Assembly (NCBI GenBank): GCA_004519485.1 | Contig: CP038107.1 | Coordinates: 620,001 to 684,000 of the forward strand | Length of the DNA: 64,000 nucleotides | Origin: Nannochloropsis oceanica | Lineage: Eukaryota; Sar; Eustigmatophyceae; Eustigmatales; Monodopsidaceae | Direction: 5' to 3' | Shown: positions 53,485 to 64,000 of the stretch, piece by piece | Position numbering within the stretch: the stretch's first letter is position 1 | Layout of the letters: each line of letters begins with the position of its first letter | The notes under the pieces: model-generated | Told to the model about the DNA's origin: nothing | Database searches by the model: none | What the model saw: the letters and a program-made list of their open reading frames with translations, nothing else | Translations under genes and position numbers: made by a program

Positions 53485-53870
53485 TAAATATAGTGGAAGC
53501 AATGACTTGTACAGCGAAGAAGGGGAGGAGGCAGGGGAGGGAGGAAATGGAGGGATGCAGTCGACGAAATGTTTTGACATCAAAATAACGCGCGATGCGT
53601 CAGAAAGAATGTAAATACCTATGCAGGCACAGTCTTTAGTGATGAACATTTTCTTTTCTATCATACACAGCTTTTGCTAGGAATCAATCTGTCTTGCCGA
53701 ATCTGCCGCGGGCGCGGGACACATATCTTTGTCTTGGCTTCGTGAGACTTATCGCGGCAGGCCTTCATTTCTTCGACCCTTAATTTGCTAGCCATGTTTC
53801 TTCGTCGTTATCGTTCTGCTTTTGAACACATCTTATATTCACATGCCCTCGACTCCATCTGCACCATATC
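53485..53870. other. intergenic between convergent genes
   Basis: Two short frames only. No gene recognised. Confidence 0.4.
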
Positions 53871-56800
53871 TCACACCCGCAAGTACCTCTCCACCAACCC
53901 TCGCGCCATTTCCCTATTCTTGGAACCCGTATAAATCACCACCAGATTCCAGGCAGCCTCCCGGGTGACATGCCCCTTGTCTCCCAACCCCCTCTTCCAC
54001 AACTCCCCATGCGCATCGAACATCTTTAAAGCATCCTGATAGAATGGCACGGCCATGTGCAATAATCCCGCCTGGTGAAACGCCCGCCCCATATTAAACA
54101 CCACTTCCTGCTCCATCGCCTTTCCAGCGGCAGCCACCGTAACTGCCGGAGGTACACCGCCCTCCCTCCCTTCTTCTTTCAGCACCTCTTCTTCTACCCC
54201 CTGTTCCCTCCTTAACTGCACATATTTATCCAGAAATCCCAAACATTTCACCAAACATCCGTGTCGATCCACCAACTTCCGATGACTCAACACCCGCATT
54301 AACAAGGCCCCCGCCGCCAGTGTAACCAAAGGTTCTGTTGGCGCAAGCCTGTGCGCCCCAAGGAACTTGTCCAATGCCATCTGGTAATTTCGTGAGATCG
54401 CAAAGGCATTTCCCGAGAGTAGGGCGAGAGGAAGGGAGTGCGGGGTCTTATGGGCCATGCGTCGGATGACGGCGCGATTGGCGTCAGCCCGGGAGGCCTT
54501 GCGGACGAGCCGGTTCAGGGCATTGCCCCGTTCGAGGCATGTGGGGTGGGAGGAGAGAGAGACAATTGAGGACTTGATGGCGGAGGAGTAGTCGTCTTCG
54601 TTGACGGCGTGGAGGAGGGTGTACTCGTGGAGTTCTCGCGCGTGGTCTTCTGTCAGGAGGTGTTTTCTCTGGACGAGAGTACGGCTTATCGAACCAGCTT
54701 CTTTAATCATGCCGTGGGTGTCGATGCAGGCACGAATCAAGGAGCGGGCTGCGAGGAAAAGCTTATGTTCGCCAAGCCGAGAAACGATTTCAGTGCGGGC
54801 AAAGTGAGAATGGAGGTGCTTTTGGAGGGCGGATTGGAAAGTGGTCTGGTCCCAGGGGCGAGGGAGCAAGAGAGGGATGTCCATTTGATGCGAATTTCGG
54901 GTTGGAAGGGAGGTGGCGGAGGCTGCTGTGGTGGAGAGCCCTCCTTGTCCAGGGACAGAGACCACCGGAGCAGTTGCCGTAGCGTTAGCAGCAGGAGCGG
55001 CCGCACGCTTTTTTGTCAAGGCTTGGCCAGTCCCTCCTCCTGTCCCTCCATTCACCCCTTCCCACCCGTCCTCCCCCTCCCTCCCCCTTTCCCGCCGCCC
55101 CATCTTCTCCTCCTCCTCTTCTTCCTCTTCCTCAACCGCCCCCTTATTCTTCCGACTGCGTCTAAAGTCACTCTTACTCTGAAAGACAGCCAGCTCCACC
55201 AATGCCAAAATGACCGATGTAGAGTCTTCATGCCTTCCGACCTCCCTACACAACAACCCATACTCCAAAAACATTTCCAATTCAGTCACCTCTGGATCAA
55301 CCCTTCTAAGCATCTCTTCCCCTTCTCCTTCTGTTCCTCCTCCTCTTCCTTCTCCACGTGCTGCCTGTTCCTCCCTCCCTCTCTCCCCTTCCTCTTCCGC
55401 AGCGGTAGAAGCGGCGGCAGAAGCTTCCTTTTCAACTTCGGCTGTTGTCATCAAGGGAGGGCGGAAGGGAGGACGACCTCGTTTCTTCGCCGGCGCCGGC
55501 TTGGATGAAGCGCCTATCAGCAAGTGATGCTCCGACACACTCTCTTTTTCCCATCTTCCCCTCCCTCCCCTTCCTGTTTCCTCCGCCTGCGTTTGTTCCT
55601 GCTCCTGCTGTTGATGCTCCTGAAGCTGTCGGTGGTGCGCGAGGAGATTTTCCAACTCTTTTGTCAGTCGAGATAGGCAGGAGAGCATGGTCGGACGGTG
55701 CTTCAGCCCTCTTGCCGTCGTCGCCTGCAGCACCACAACCTCCCGTTGCACGTCCCCGTACATACGCCTTCCTCCCTCTCCCCCTTCCATCCCCCCTCCT
55801 TGCGCCATTTGAGCAACAAGAGACATAGGTGCGGTAGTAGCAGCTGTAGCAGCAGGAGCACCTGCAGCACCAGCAGCAGTAGCGGCGACCGAGCAAATAG
55901 ATTCGACTTGGGCCAAGGTCGTTGCAGCTCCTTTGAATTGATTCAAGGCTAAATACGACCGCGCCATCTGAAGTTTCACTCTTATTCGTGCTTTCTCCGA
56001 CAACCCACAGCTCCTGCTGCTGCTGCTGCTGCTGCTACCACCACTACCACCGGCACTCTTACTCCCATCAAGCCTCCGCAAAATCTCCAAAGCACGGAAA
56101 TACTTCCCCGTGTCCATGTACGCCATCGCCACTTCCCCCAACAACTCCACCACCTCTCCTTGCCCCCCTTGCCCCGCACCACCGCTCGTCTCCATTTGCC
56201 GCAAGGCCGCAAAGGATTGCAAGGCGCTAGCGAGCTTGTCCAAGTGCAACTGACATATCCCATACCTGATCACCAGATCCAGGGGCAAGGCCAGCTCCTG
56301 CTGCTTCTCGCTCTCCACGTCAAACCTCGTCTGCCTCTCTCTCAGCTTAGCAATGAACAAATGCAGGGCCTGGACGACACTCGCCGCATCCCCGTACCTC
56401 TTTAAACCCATCAAATGCCTCACCAACACCGAGCTCGCCTCATACCCTACTTCCATCTTCCTGTTCGGCACATATCTCTCCGCCTTGGGCCTGATAGGCA
56501 GAAACCCGATCTGTTTCTGCACAAACAGCGCTCCCATCACCCGACATAGCACCTCACTCAACGCCCCCATCCCCTTCTCCCAAAATCTCCCCTCCCGAAG
56601 GCAGTCTTCGGCGAGTCTCAACAAAAACTGCTCAGGCTGCGGGGGTGAGAGGCGTAAAATTGCCTCGTAGCCCGCAATGGCCTTATCGACCTTACCCCAC
56701 AGAGACTGCACGTGCGCACGGTCCGCAATGGCCTCGACGTCTTTACGGTTCAGTTTGATGGCCCGACCGAAGCAGTATTGGGCCTTGAGATAAAAGTCGG

Positions 56801-58382
56801 GGCCGAGCTCGAGAAACATCTGTCCTGTTTTTTTCCACAGGGCGGCGTCCTTGGGTCCGAATTGACCCCCTACAAGGTTAATCTCCGCGGCCTTTTGTAA
56901 TTCGCCTTGGTCTTCGTAGATCTTATTGGTGAGAGGGAGGGAGGGAAGGAAGGAAGGAGCAAGGGAGAAATGGGGCGAAGGGATAAGGTGCATGTCATGT
57001 GTGAGTCAGGCATGCCGGTAGACTATGTGCAGAATCCCTTCCTCCAGCCCTTCCCCCTCCTCCCTCTCTGCCGTCGTTACCTGCCCCATCATCTGGTACG
57101 GGTCGGGCACCGTCGGCGCCTGTCGTATCACCTCGTTCAATAACCTCAACGCCTCCCTGTACTCGGCTCGCATGTAATGCCTCTGCGCTTCCCCGTACAC
57201 CCGACTGAGACTCTCCGGCAGGATTCTCCCGCCTGTCGCGCCTTTTTTTTTCTTCTTTTTGGCAGGCATACCGTCTTTGGAGGCTGGCTCACCACTTCCT
57301 CTTCCTGTTCTTTGTCCTCCTCCTCCCTCCCGACGCTGACGCTTCTTGCTCCGCTTCCTTTGACGGGCCGTCAACCTTTGGAGCTCTGCCACGTGATCGA
57401 TGAAAGGCATACTCATCCCTCCTCCTCCTCCCCACCCCCCTCCTCCACCTATCATCAGGTACCCCATATCATTCATATCTTCATACTCCCTCGTCATCTT
57501 TGCATAGGCTAAACTGCAGCTGGCTGCGTCTCCTCCTCCTCCTCCTCCTCCTCCTCCTCCTCCTCCTCCTCCTCCTCTTCTTCCTCTTCCTTCTCTTCCA
57601 CTTCTGGTCCCCCTTCCGCTTCCAGCTTCTCTTCCTCCTGTCCCTCCTACTCTCTCGTCTCGTGTCTCCTCTGCAGCCGCCACAAGGGATACGAGCGCAT
57701 TCGCCCGGCGGGTCTGGTTAACTTGCATGCCCTTTTTTTGTGAGGCGGCATCAGTGATGGCGGGAGCAGAGGGAGCAGCTTCACCAGTTATGATCGAGGT
57801 AGTGTATATGGTGGTCGTGGCAGCAGACCTCTTGCTCGTAGCAGCTGCTCCTGTCACGCCGGCCGCGGGGATGCTTGCAAGAGTCGCAGTACTGCTGCCT
57901 CCTCCCTCCTCTTCCTCGTCATCCATTTGGAAGGACCCGAAATCCTCCACTTCCCCCTCATCTTCCATGCCCTCGCCTCGCTCGTAGTCCATGTCGTCGT
58001 CGTCATCTTCATCATCATCATCTTCTTCCTCCTCCTCTTCCTCCTCCATTTCCTCCTCCTCCTCTTCTTCCTCCTCCATCTCCTCCTCCTCTTCCTCATA
58101 TTCACCATCGTCATTGTTCTCCTCCTCCTCCTTCTCCTCCCCATTATCTTCAATATCATTATTTGCGGCATTTTGGGAATGATAATTGTCCTCGACTGCA
58201 GCACTTGTCCCAGCTTTGCTGCTGTGGCTCTTGCACATGATTATGCTAGACTTTTCCGCTTTTTTTCCCTGGAGGCCCACCTCCATTTCCTCCTCGCCCT
58301 CTTCCTTGGTGGCTGTCGCGGATTGTGGCACCGCGACTGTGAGACGGTCTGCGAGCCGGGAACTCCGCCTGGTAGCAGACAT
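53871..58382 (-). CDS. TFC4: TFIIIC TPR subunit (TFC4 / GTF3C3 type)
   Basis: This RNA polymerase III factor places TFIIIB on tRNA and 5S genes. Exons 58382-57081 and 56921-53871 (159 bp intron) give 1450 residues. Exon 1 starts MSATRRSSRLADRL, has a very acidic block (about residues 85-165, Glu/Asp runs from CTC/TCT tracts), Gly runs, a basic region (RQRKRSKKRQRR and PAKKKKKKG), and the first TPR (ESLSRVYGEAQRHYMRAEYREALRLLNEVIRQAP). Exon 2 continues TPRs: IYEDQGELQKAAEINLVGGQ, AALWKKTGQMFLELG, FYLKAQYCFGRAIKLNRKDVEAIADRAHVQSLWGKVDKAIAGYEAIL. The later part has CQLHLDKLASALQSF, KYFRALEILRRLDG and, near the end, LPLALLSGNAFAISRNYQMALDKFLGAHR, then AFHQAGLLHMAVPFYQDAL. This acidic N-terminus plus TPR arrays is the TFC4 plan. 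The low-complexity inserts make it longer than the yeast protein. Confidence 0.85.
57530..57590. repeat. CTC microsatellite coding for Gly in the TFC4-type gene
   Basis: A CTC run giving poly-Gly on the minus strand and false plus-strand frames. Confidence 0.75.
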
Positions 58383-59179
58383 GGTGCTGTTCTGTAGGAA
58401 GGAAAGGCCCTGGTAGCAAGGGGAGGGGTGAGCGTCAGACGATCGCGTTTCGCTTGAAAAACACAGCGGAGATGAGAATGGCGTGCCTCAGTACAGAGTG
58501 GGGAAAGCGTTATACGTGCCGCTGTGGTGGCTGCGTGTCTTTGTGTGTAATGTGGCTTCAGGTGTGTGTGAAATTGGCGTCTTATGATGACGCATCGCTG
58601 TTTGAAGCCTCGCATCATCATTCCGGCCGCCGCGGCGTGCAAACGCACAATCCACCACGACATGACCCACTCCACTTTTCCATCCACTGCACACCCTCCA
58701 ACCACATGCACTCGACGGCAGGCCCGGAGTACGTCATGATCTCGTGCGGACGGCATCATCCTTTTTATTTCCCCATCTTCAGGCAGCCAAAACCTCGCCA
58801 TCTTTTTTCCAATTTTTTGTTCGTGTTCGACACTGCCGCGGTGTGTGTCCACCACACTGTACACCCACAAGCCACGCACCCACAGCCCGTAACAACACTC
58901 CTTGGTGGCTATTTCGTGGCGAGAATGGGCGGGCGCGACGACTCTGACTAGTGCATGGGGTCGTTCTTATTGTCACATCGCAGAGACCATGAGTTGTCAC
59001 GCTCCAATCTTGCTTGTTTCTCACGCGCGCGGCCATGTGCATGGCTGTCGCATGCATCGTTTGCTCGACGCATCGGAGGCCTGCGTGTTTTCCCCTAAAT
59101 TTTCCCCTGGTGCATAACCCAACCCCACCCAGCCACTCCGTCCCCGTCCTTCCCCCCCGCCAAAGAAAATAACAGGTGC
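58383..59179. promoter_or_regulatory. shared upstream region, TFC4-type (-) and C2-hairpin gene (+)
   Basis: About 800 bp between divergent starts. Frames present are short and overlap on both strands; none is recognised. Confidence 0.35.
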
Positions 59180-60589
59180 ATGTTTCCGTCGACATCCTCA
59201 ATCAAGCGTAGCCTCAGCAACCTGTCCCCAGGCAAAATCTTGCGCAAGGGCAGCAACAACAGCCTCAGCACCCAAGGCTCCCCCCTTCGAAGCGTTTCCG
59301 GCTTCGACGACGCGAGCACCACCATGGAGGCTACCACCATCTCTACCCCCACCAGCTCCACGAACACCATGACCGTGCCTCCTTCCTCCTCAGCGCCTTT
59401 GGCCGCCACAACATACACTACAGCTGCTGTGAGCAACTGCAAGAACAACCCTAATTGGCGCGAGCAAAATACCCTCTCCTCCCTCCAAGTGGAAGTGATC
59501 GAGGTCAAAAATCTCCCCAGCACCTACCCCTCCCCTCCTCCCTCCCTGTACGTCGAGCTCCAGCTAGGTGACCTCAAACTGCGTGCAAATGTCAACAAAA
59601 GTAGCACCAGCACCGCGGGCATCCGTCCGGAAGCCGTTGTGTTCACCCAGAAAAAACTCGCGGGTCTCTACAAGGAAAGCCTGAAATTTACTTTGATCAA
59701 TAAAGACACCAAAGCGGTTATTGGCACCTCCCAGCTGCCGGTGAAGAAATTGATGATTGGGAGGAAGTTCGAGGCATTTTTCAATCTGGCGGGAGCAGAA
59801 GGGGCGGGAGGAGCGGCTGTTCAGCTTCGCCTGTCGCTGGAGCTGCTGGGGCCTCTCAGGAAGGAGTTCCGATTTTTGAGTGATGTGGTGAGTAAGTACT
59901 ATTCGACCGTCGACCGAACTTTGGATGGAGCGGTGGCTGCGGGCCATGCGGCTCAGCCGTATGTCGCCAATAAGTGGACATTGCCATTGTTGGTGCCCTT
60001 CGCGGTGCTGCTGCTGGCGGCGTCTCCGTTCATTGGGGTGGCGCTCACTATTGGGTTGCCGGTGTTTTTGCCGTTGATTCTGTTGGGTTTGGTAGCAGGT
60101 TTGACGATGTTTATCGCCTCGATCATTTTGGCCTTGTCCTCGAGGGCGGGTCGGGTGAAAGTCGAGGCGTTATTGGACCCGGTCATCCGGAAATTGACCC
60201 AGACGTCGACAGGACAGCAATTGTTGTACGAGACGGGCCCGAGACCTTCTCCATTGAGGGTGGCGAAGACGTTTGCGCCTAAGGGAAAATGGGAGCGGCT
60301 GGTGACGTCGATCATTTTGGATGGGATTGGATGCAGCTCTTATCTACTGCCTGTTTTAGGGGAGATGACTGATTTGGCCTGGGCACCTTTGTTTGCTGTG
60401 TGTGTGCACGCGATGTACAGTGAGTCTAGCCCCTATGCCCACTACGTCGGGTTGATCGAGGAGCTGTTGCCTTTCACTGATATTATCCCCACGGCGACCT
60501 TGGCATGGTTGAGGGAGAACGGCGCGGCCTTGGCCAAGGACCTGCATGTAAGTGCAGTGAAGGGTCAGAGGCGAGGGCAGGTGGCGTAG
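59180..60589 (+). CDS. C2-domain protein with long hydrophobic hairpin
   Basis: One exon, 469 residues. Residues 1-95 are Ser/Thr-rich and likely phosphorylated. Residues about 100-220 are a C2-type beta sandwich: LQVEVIEVKNLPS, SLYVELQLGDLKLRANV, FTLINKDTKAVIGTSQLPVKKLMIG. Residues about 260-325 are one uninterrupted hydrophobic stretch, LPLLVPFAVLLLAASPFIGVALTIG... with Pro near its middle, then RAGRVKVEALLD. This is long enough for a hairpin that dips into one face of a membrane, like oleosins or caleosins. The C-terminal region SIILDGIGCSSYLLPVLGEMTDLAWAPLFAV and EELLPFTDIIPTATLAWL matches a conserved block of unknown role seen in plants and algae. It probably sits on lipid droplets, ER or plastid envelope; the site is inference. 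Confidence 0.7.
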   Translation: MFPSTSSIKRSLSNLSPGKILRKGSNNSLSTQGSPLRSVSGFDDASTTMEATTISTPTSSTNTMTVPPSSSAPLAATTYTTAAVSNCKNNPNWREQNTLSSLQVEVIEVKNLPSTYPSPPPSLYVELQLGDLKLRANVNKSSTSTAGIRPEAVVFTQKKLAGLYKESLKFTLINKDTKAVIGTSQLPVKKLMIGRKFEAFFNLAGAEGAGGAAVQLRLSLELLGPLRKEFRFLSDVVSKYYSTVDRTLDGAVAAGHAAQPYVANKWTLPLLVPFAVLLLAASPFIGVALTIGLPVFLPLILLGLVAGLTMFIASIILALSSRAGRVKVEALLDPVIRKLTQTSTGQQLLYETGPRPSPLRVAKTFAPKGKWERLVTSIILDGIGCSSYLLPVLGEMTDLAWAPLFAVCVHAMYSESSPYAHYVGLIEELLPFTDIIPTATLAWLRENGAALAKDLHVSAVKGQRRGQVA

Positions 60590-61308
60590 ATGGCGATGAG
60601 GGCAGATACCAGCAGTGCCAGTCACAATCGTAGGTAATAATCATAATAGAGAAAGGGGTCGGGATTGAGGCTATTACTTTGTTTGCGTATGTGCCAATTC
60701 CAAAAAAGTGTTTTTCTATGTTGTTAGTTATCCATTTCCACCATTACGTCAAAGAATCAGTGCGTGGCATATGAACACCGCCCCTGGGGGACAAGAGGGA
60801 GCAATGGCAGCCGCAGCAATCGAAAGAAACGAAAAAGAATGAGGAGTAAAGATAAAGGAAAAGACTACACGCCGCCAACCCATTTATTAAATGGAACGAT
60901 TTTGAAAAGGCGAAAGACCAAGAAAAAGACCAAGTATTGGCAAGTATGACTAGATCAAGCAAAGAAGAGACAAGTTGAGGGCTCAGATATGCACGATAGA
61001 GAAAGAGTAAAATCGACACAAGGAAACCACCCAAAAAAAAGAAAAAGATAAACCTGGAAATGCATGGGCCACCTTTTCTGTTGATTCCTACAATCATAAA
61101 ATTATAGCGTGCAACCCATGCACAGACAAATGCAAGACAAATGGTTACACCAGTGTGCCCCCTCTTAGGATTACACACGAGGGAAATCCTCCCAACAAAA
61201 AGTATTCAGTTTAGCCCGCTTCTCACGACCCCTACAAAACCCCAAATTTTATACCGCATGCTCACCGAATCCACACCGACATTCTTCCAACACAATGATA
61301 GGACCTCA
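60590..61308. other. intergenic, no gene recognised
   Basis: About 720 bp of purine-rich DNA (AAAGAAACGAAAAAG around 60820-60940) with no supported gene. Confidence 0.4.
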
Positions 61309-62730
61309 ATGCATGAGACCTGTGTGAGTCTTGGCCTGGCCGCTGTTCTGTTCGCCCCCTTTGCCGCTGCCTTTGTCGGTACAACCTCCTGCCCTGCAAC
61401 TCCTCGCCCTATCCCCTCCTGTCGTCATCGTCTTGCACCCCCGACCATGATCAGCACGCCTACCGCTGAAGGCATGTCCACCACAAAGCCTCGTGCGACT
61501 TTACCCCCAATCATTCTGTCTAATGTACCCGGCACCTGGGCATATGACACCATGTCTCGCCGCATCCGCGACGACATCCTTGTTCGGATCTACGCCGAGA
61601 ACGACGCCCTTCTCTCCACCCCCGAGGGGGCCAACATCAAAGCCCAGCTCGACCAGCTCAAACAAGAACTATCAACTCCACAGACGTCCTCCCTCTCGCC
61701 AATTCAGAACGATGGTGGGCCTGACGTAAGCGTCTGGGGGAAGATCATGGCCCCCTATGCGAAGAGCAACTGGTTGGACGCCCCGTGGTTAGTAACGGAG
61801 TTCTATTTTTACCGTCGCATCGTCCAAATCTTTGGGTATTTTCAAACAGGCTACGACCCGTTCAAGGATCAAAAACGACTGGGGCTTGAAGGGGCGTTGG
61901 AATTAACACAGCAACTGGCGGCTCGTGCGGAGGAAGTGCACAAGGCAGGTGAACCAGAGACCGGGCTCAGGTTCGCGCTCTTTGCCTCTCTTTGGGGCAA
62001 TAAGATGGACTTGAGCCTGTGGCCTTCACAGTCGGATGCTGTAAATAAGGCCCAGATCTTCGCCAACGTCTTGGAGGCGAGTTCGATTAATTTGCTCGCG
62101 GACGATTTTCCCGCTGTAGCAGCGCATTTGAAGGAAGGAGGGAAGGAGGGAGGGAGGGTGGACATCATTGTGGATAATGCAGGATTCGAGCTGATCACGG
62201 ATTTGCTACTGGCGGATGCGTTGCTTGTGCACGGGTTGGCCGCTAAGGTGGTATTTCATACCAAGGGCCACCCTACCTTTGTCAGTGATGCGATGGACAA
62301 AGACGTACAGGAGACAATCGAGTACCTCGCTGCTGCCGGCGTCTTTGCCGCGAAAGACCGTTGGGTCTCGTATATGAAGACAGGTCAATGGGAATTACAC
62401 GCGCATAATTACTGGGCGCAGCCATTTCCGTTTTGGGAGCGTCCGAGAGACGTGAGTGAGGACTTGAAGAAGGCAAGGTTGGCGTTTGTGAAGGGAGATG
62501 CCAATTACAGACGGTTGTTAGGGGATCGGGAGTGGGAGTTAGGCACGCCATTTGAGGAGGTGGCCTCGTATTTCCCCTGTCCAGTTGTAGCATTGAGGAC
62601 GTTGAAGGCGGAGTTGGGGTGTGGGATGGCGGAGGGGGATGTAGGGAGGGCAATTAAGGCGGATGCAAAAGATTGGATGGTGACGGGGAAGTATGGCGTG
62701 GTTCAGTTTGTGGACCCGGAAAAGCTTTAG
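61309..62730 (+). CDS. DUF89/ARMT1-family damage-control phosphatase
   Basis: DUF89 enzymes are metal-dependent phosphatases that remove faulty or overflow phosphosugar metabolites (and one branch methylates). Single exon; 473 residues from ATG 61309. The N-terminus HETCVSLGLAAVLFAPFAAAFVG is a signal peptide with an A-F junction, so it should enter the plastid. Family blocks are clear: NWLDAPWLVTEFYFYRRI, ALFASLWGNKMDLSLW (metal-site Asn and Asp), VDIIVDNAGFELITDLLLADALL (metal-site Asp-Asn), VVFHTKGHPTFVSDAM. The RxWSYMKTGQWELHAHNYWAQPF-type region follows, then a C-terminal block ending WMVTGKYGVVQFVDPEKL. An insert EGGKEGGRVDI is low complexity. Best fit is the ARMT1-like subfamily; the substrate is unknown. 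An upstream in-frame ATG (61258) is less likely. Confidence 0.85.
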   Translation: MHETCVSLGLAAVLFAPFAAAFVGTTSCPATPRPIPSCRHRLAPPTMISTPTAEGMSTTKPRATLPPIILSNVPGTWAYDTMSRRIRDDILVRIYAENDALLSTPEGANIKAQLDQLKQELSTPQTSSLSPIQNDGGPDVSVWGKIMAPYAKSNWLDAPWLVTEFYFYRRIVQIFGYFQTGYDPFKDQKRLGLEGALELTQQLAARAEEVHKAGEPETGLRFALFASLWGNKMDLSLWPSQSDAVNKAQIFANVLEASSINLLADDFPAVAAHLKEGGKEGGRVDIIVDNAGFELITDLLLADALLVHGLAAKVVFHTKGHPTFVSDAMDKDVQETIEYLAAAGVFAAKDRWVSYMKTGQWELHAHNYWAQPFPFWERPRDVSEDLKKARLAFVKGDANYRRLLGDREWELGTPFEEVASYFPCPVVALRTLKAELGCGMAEGDVGRAIKADAKDWMVTGKYGVVQFVDPEKL

Positions 62731-63069
62731 AAGAAGAGGAGAGCGCTCCGGAGAAAGGGAGGGAGAGAGGTACAGATAGAGTGATGATATTTTGAGTTTG
62801 AGAGAGTAGGAGGTATCGAGATGAGGGATCAGTCTGGGAGAAAAAGGGAGAGGAAATGGAAGTGGAACATGAGGGAGGAGGAAACGTGTCCATGCAAAAT
62901 GCGATTTCGACGAGTAATTGAATTCACAAAGCAAACAAGCGCTTGAGAGTGTTCTTGAGAATCTCACTGAGGTTGCCAAGGGGCAGACCAGACTGTTGTG
63001 TTGTATCGTTTCCTCCCTATTGACTATTTTCTGCACATTCTTTCTCCCCTCCCTGTTCATCTCCTCCGT
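62731..63069. other. intergenic between convergent genes
   Basis: Purine-rich DNA, no gene recognised. Confidence 0.4.
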
Positions 63070-64000
63070 CTACTCTGCTTCTGACTCACTCATCATGCCC
63101 TCCCCTTCCATATCTCCCTCCTCTTCCTCGGAGCCATAGTCGTTAATCTTCGGGGCGGTCATCAAGTAATCATCCTGGATCGCAGCCCAACTTGCCTCCG
63201 CTTCCTCCTCCCCGCCCTGCCCTTCCGGCGTCTCATCAAGGAAGGGATTCCTTCCCTTCCTTTTTTGTTCACCTTTTCTACTAACACTGCTGCTGCTGCT
63301 GCTGCTGCTGCTGTTGGCAGCACTACTGCCAGTCTTGGAGGTCGAGGATTTCAGCATCTCCAAGAAGTCTTTTTTGGACATGTCTTTGGCTTTTCCCCCG
63401 CCGCCGGCTTTCCCTACAAGGAGGAGTTGAGCCGGAAAGAAAAGTGGATAGATAAGTAAATGATGGCCGGAGGGAATGAAATGAAAACGGGGAACAGGCA
63501 TGCGTTTGAAAACTTGGCCTGGCCTTGTTGGAAAGTCGTATCAGATAGGGGCGAAAGATAAGATGGCGCATCTTTATCATCAAGGGAAGTTCAGGTGAAC
63601 TATGCATTGAATTTGGCAATCATCACATTGAGCTTTCCACAAGACCACTGGTTCATACGTAAGCTTGGGATCGGGGGGCTGAAGGGGGTGGGGGAAGAGG
63701 TAAAGTTCTGTACAGGAGTACTCTTCTCATACCAAGGATCGAAGAAATGGGATGGACAATTTCCCATACAATTACATAATCCTTATGTTGGATGCATAGG
63801 ATAAGATAAAAAATATGTAAACATGACAACATACCTGCAGCAGCATCGCCGCCGTCCTCCTGCGCTTGCCTCGCTTTGGTCACGGCATTGAACAAGGCCA
63901 CCACCCCACGTGTCGCAATTCGCCTCAACTGCCTCTCCCGCTCCGTATCCTTGTGATCGGGCACATACAGCTGGTGATTCAGCGCAGCGCGTTTTTCCTC
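63070..64000 (-). CDS. RRP15: RRP15-like ribosome biogenesis protein, 3' part
   Basis: RRP15 is a nucleolar factor needed for 60S subunit maturation. The gene runs off the right edge. The last two exons are visible: 64000-63835 and 63413-63070, separated by a 421 bp intron, joined in phase 1. The first piece contains NHQLYVPDHKDTERERQLRRIATRGVVALFNAVTKARQAQ, the RRP15 core (ERERxLRxIATRGVVxLFNAV). The second contains KKDFLEMLKSS, a Ser run from a CTG tract, then KGRNPFLDETPE, an acidic stretch and YLMTAPKINDYGSEEEEG, ending SESEAE. The acidic C-terminus is common in nucleolar proteins. Upstream exons lie outside the window. Confidence 0.85.

Noticed and set aside
54609-55508. Plus-strand 299-codon frame over the TFIIIC gene
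   Set aside because: Mirror of low-complexity coding in a well-supported TPR protein.
57927-58397. Leu/Ile/Phe-rich plus-strand frame resembling a membrane protein
   Set aside because: It is the antisense of the Glu/Asp runs in the TFIIIC subunit.
1-64000. CRISPR arrays, prokaryotic operons, retroelements, endogenous virus
   Set aside because: No regular spacer arrays, no reverse transcriptase, integrase, capsid or LTR pairs were seen; introns and targeting peptides show a eukaryotic nuclear region.
1-64000. tRNA genes
   Set aside because: I found no cloverleaf with matching A and B boxes; the one GTTCGAGCC match belongs to the 5S gene. A tRNAscan run would settle this.

Overview
This is a window from a nuclear chromosome of a photosynthetic eukaryote, most likely an ochrophyte alga with a secondary red plastid. 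A eustigmatophyte of the Nannochloropsis/Microchloropsis type is my best guess. The reasons are gene-dense DNA with short GT-AG introns (about 97-420 bp), a chlorophyll-binding LHC protein, a gamma-tocopherol methyltransferase, thylakoid-lumen proteins, and at least eight proteins whose N-terminus is a signal peptide ending in an ASAFAP-like 'A-F' or 'G-F' junction, as used to enter four-membrane plastids. The genus is inference; nothing in the window identifies a species directly.

Layout, left to right. 1-3 kb: gene-poor, with a dispersed repeat copy. 3-8.4 kb: NF-YC (-), a five-exon WD40 protein (-), and a disordered hypothetical protein (+) divergent from it. 9.2-14.3 kb: LHC protein with a Lys/Ala repeat spacer (+), a double aquaporin-like protein (-), gamma-TMT (+). 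14.8-21.4 kb: EHD/dynamin-like GTPase (-), a doubtful small membrane protein (-), GCK-domain mitochondrial protein (+), a three-exon thylakoid-lumen protein (+). 21.6-31.2 kb: hypothetical (-), DUF3727 (+), DUF1995 (-), PARP16-like ADP-ribosyltransferase (-), a two-exon 64-residue membrane protein (+), ankyrin/poly-Q protein (-). 31.2-36.6 kb: a gene-poor island with microsatellites, a second repeat copy, a 5S rRNA gene, degenerate tandem and inverted repeats, and the last exons of an unidentified gene. 36.6-45.3 kb: phosphoglycolate-phosphatase-type HAD enzyme (-), helical-repeat organelle protein (+), RecQ helicase (-), CDK20-like kinase (+). 46-53.5 kb: a PBZ/C2H2/Tudor-like/DOT1-like fusion (-), a decayed hAT transposon, CYP38-like lumen cyclophilin (+), a RanBP2-finger plus incomplete HhH-GPD protein (+). 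53.9-64 kb: TFIIIC TPR subunit (-), C2 plus hydrophobic-hairpin membrane protein (+), DUF89 phosphatase (+), and the 3' part of RRP15 (-), cut by the window edge.

There are no operons. Genes alternate strands and many form divergent pairs with short shared upstream regions. A strong theme is plastid supply: light harvesting, tocopherol synthesis, lumen assembly factors, photorespiratory phosphatase and organelle RNA-type helical repeats. A second theme is chromatin and Pol III: the TFIIIC subunit, 5S rRNA, NF-YC, RecQ and the PBZ-DOT1-like fusion. Exon boundaries were found by hand from reading frame and splice consensus. Starts are the weakest part of the annotation.
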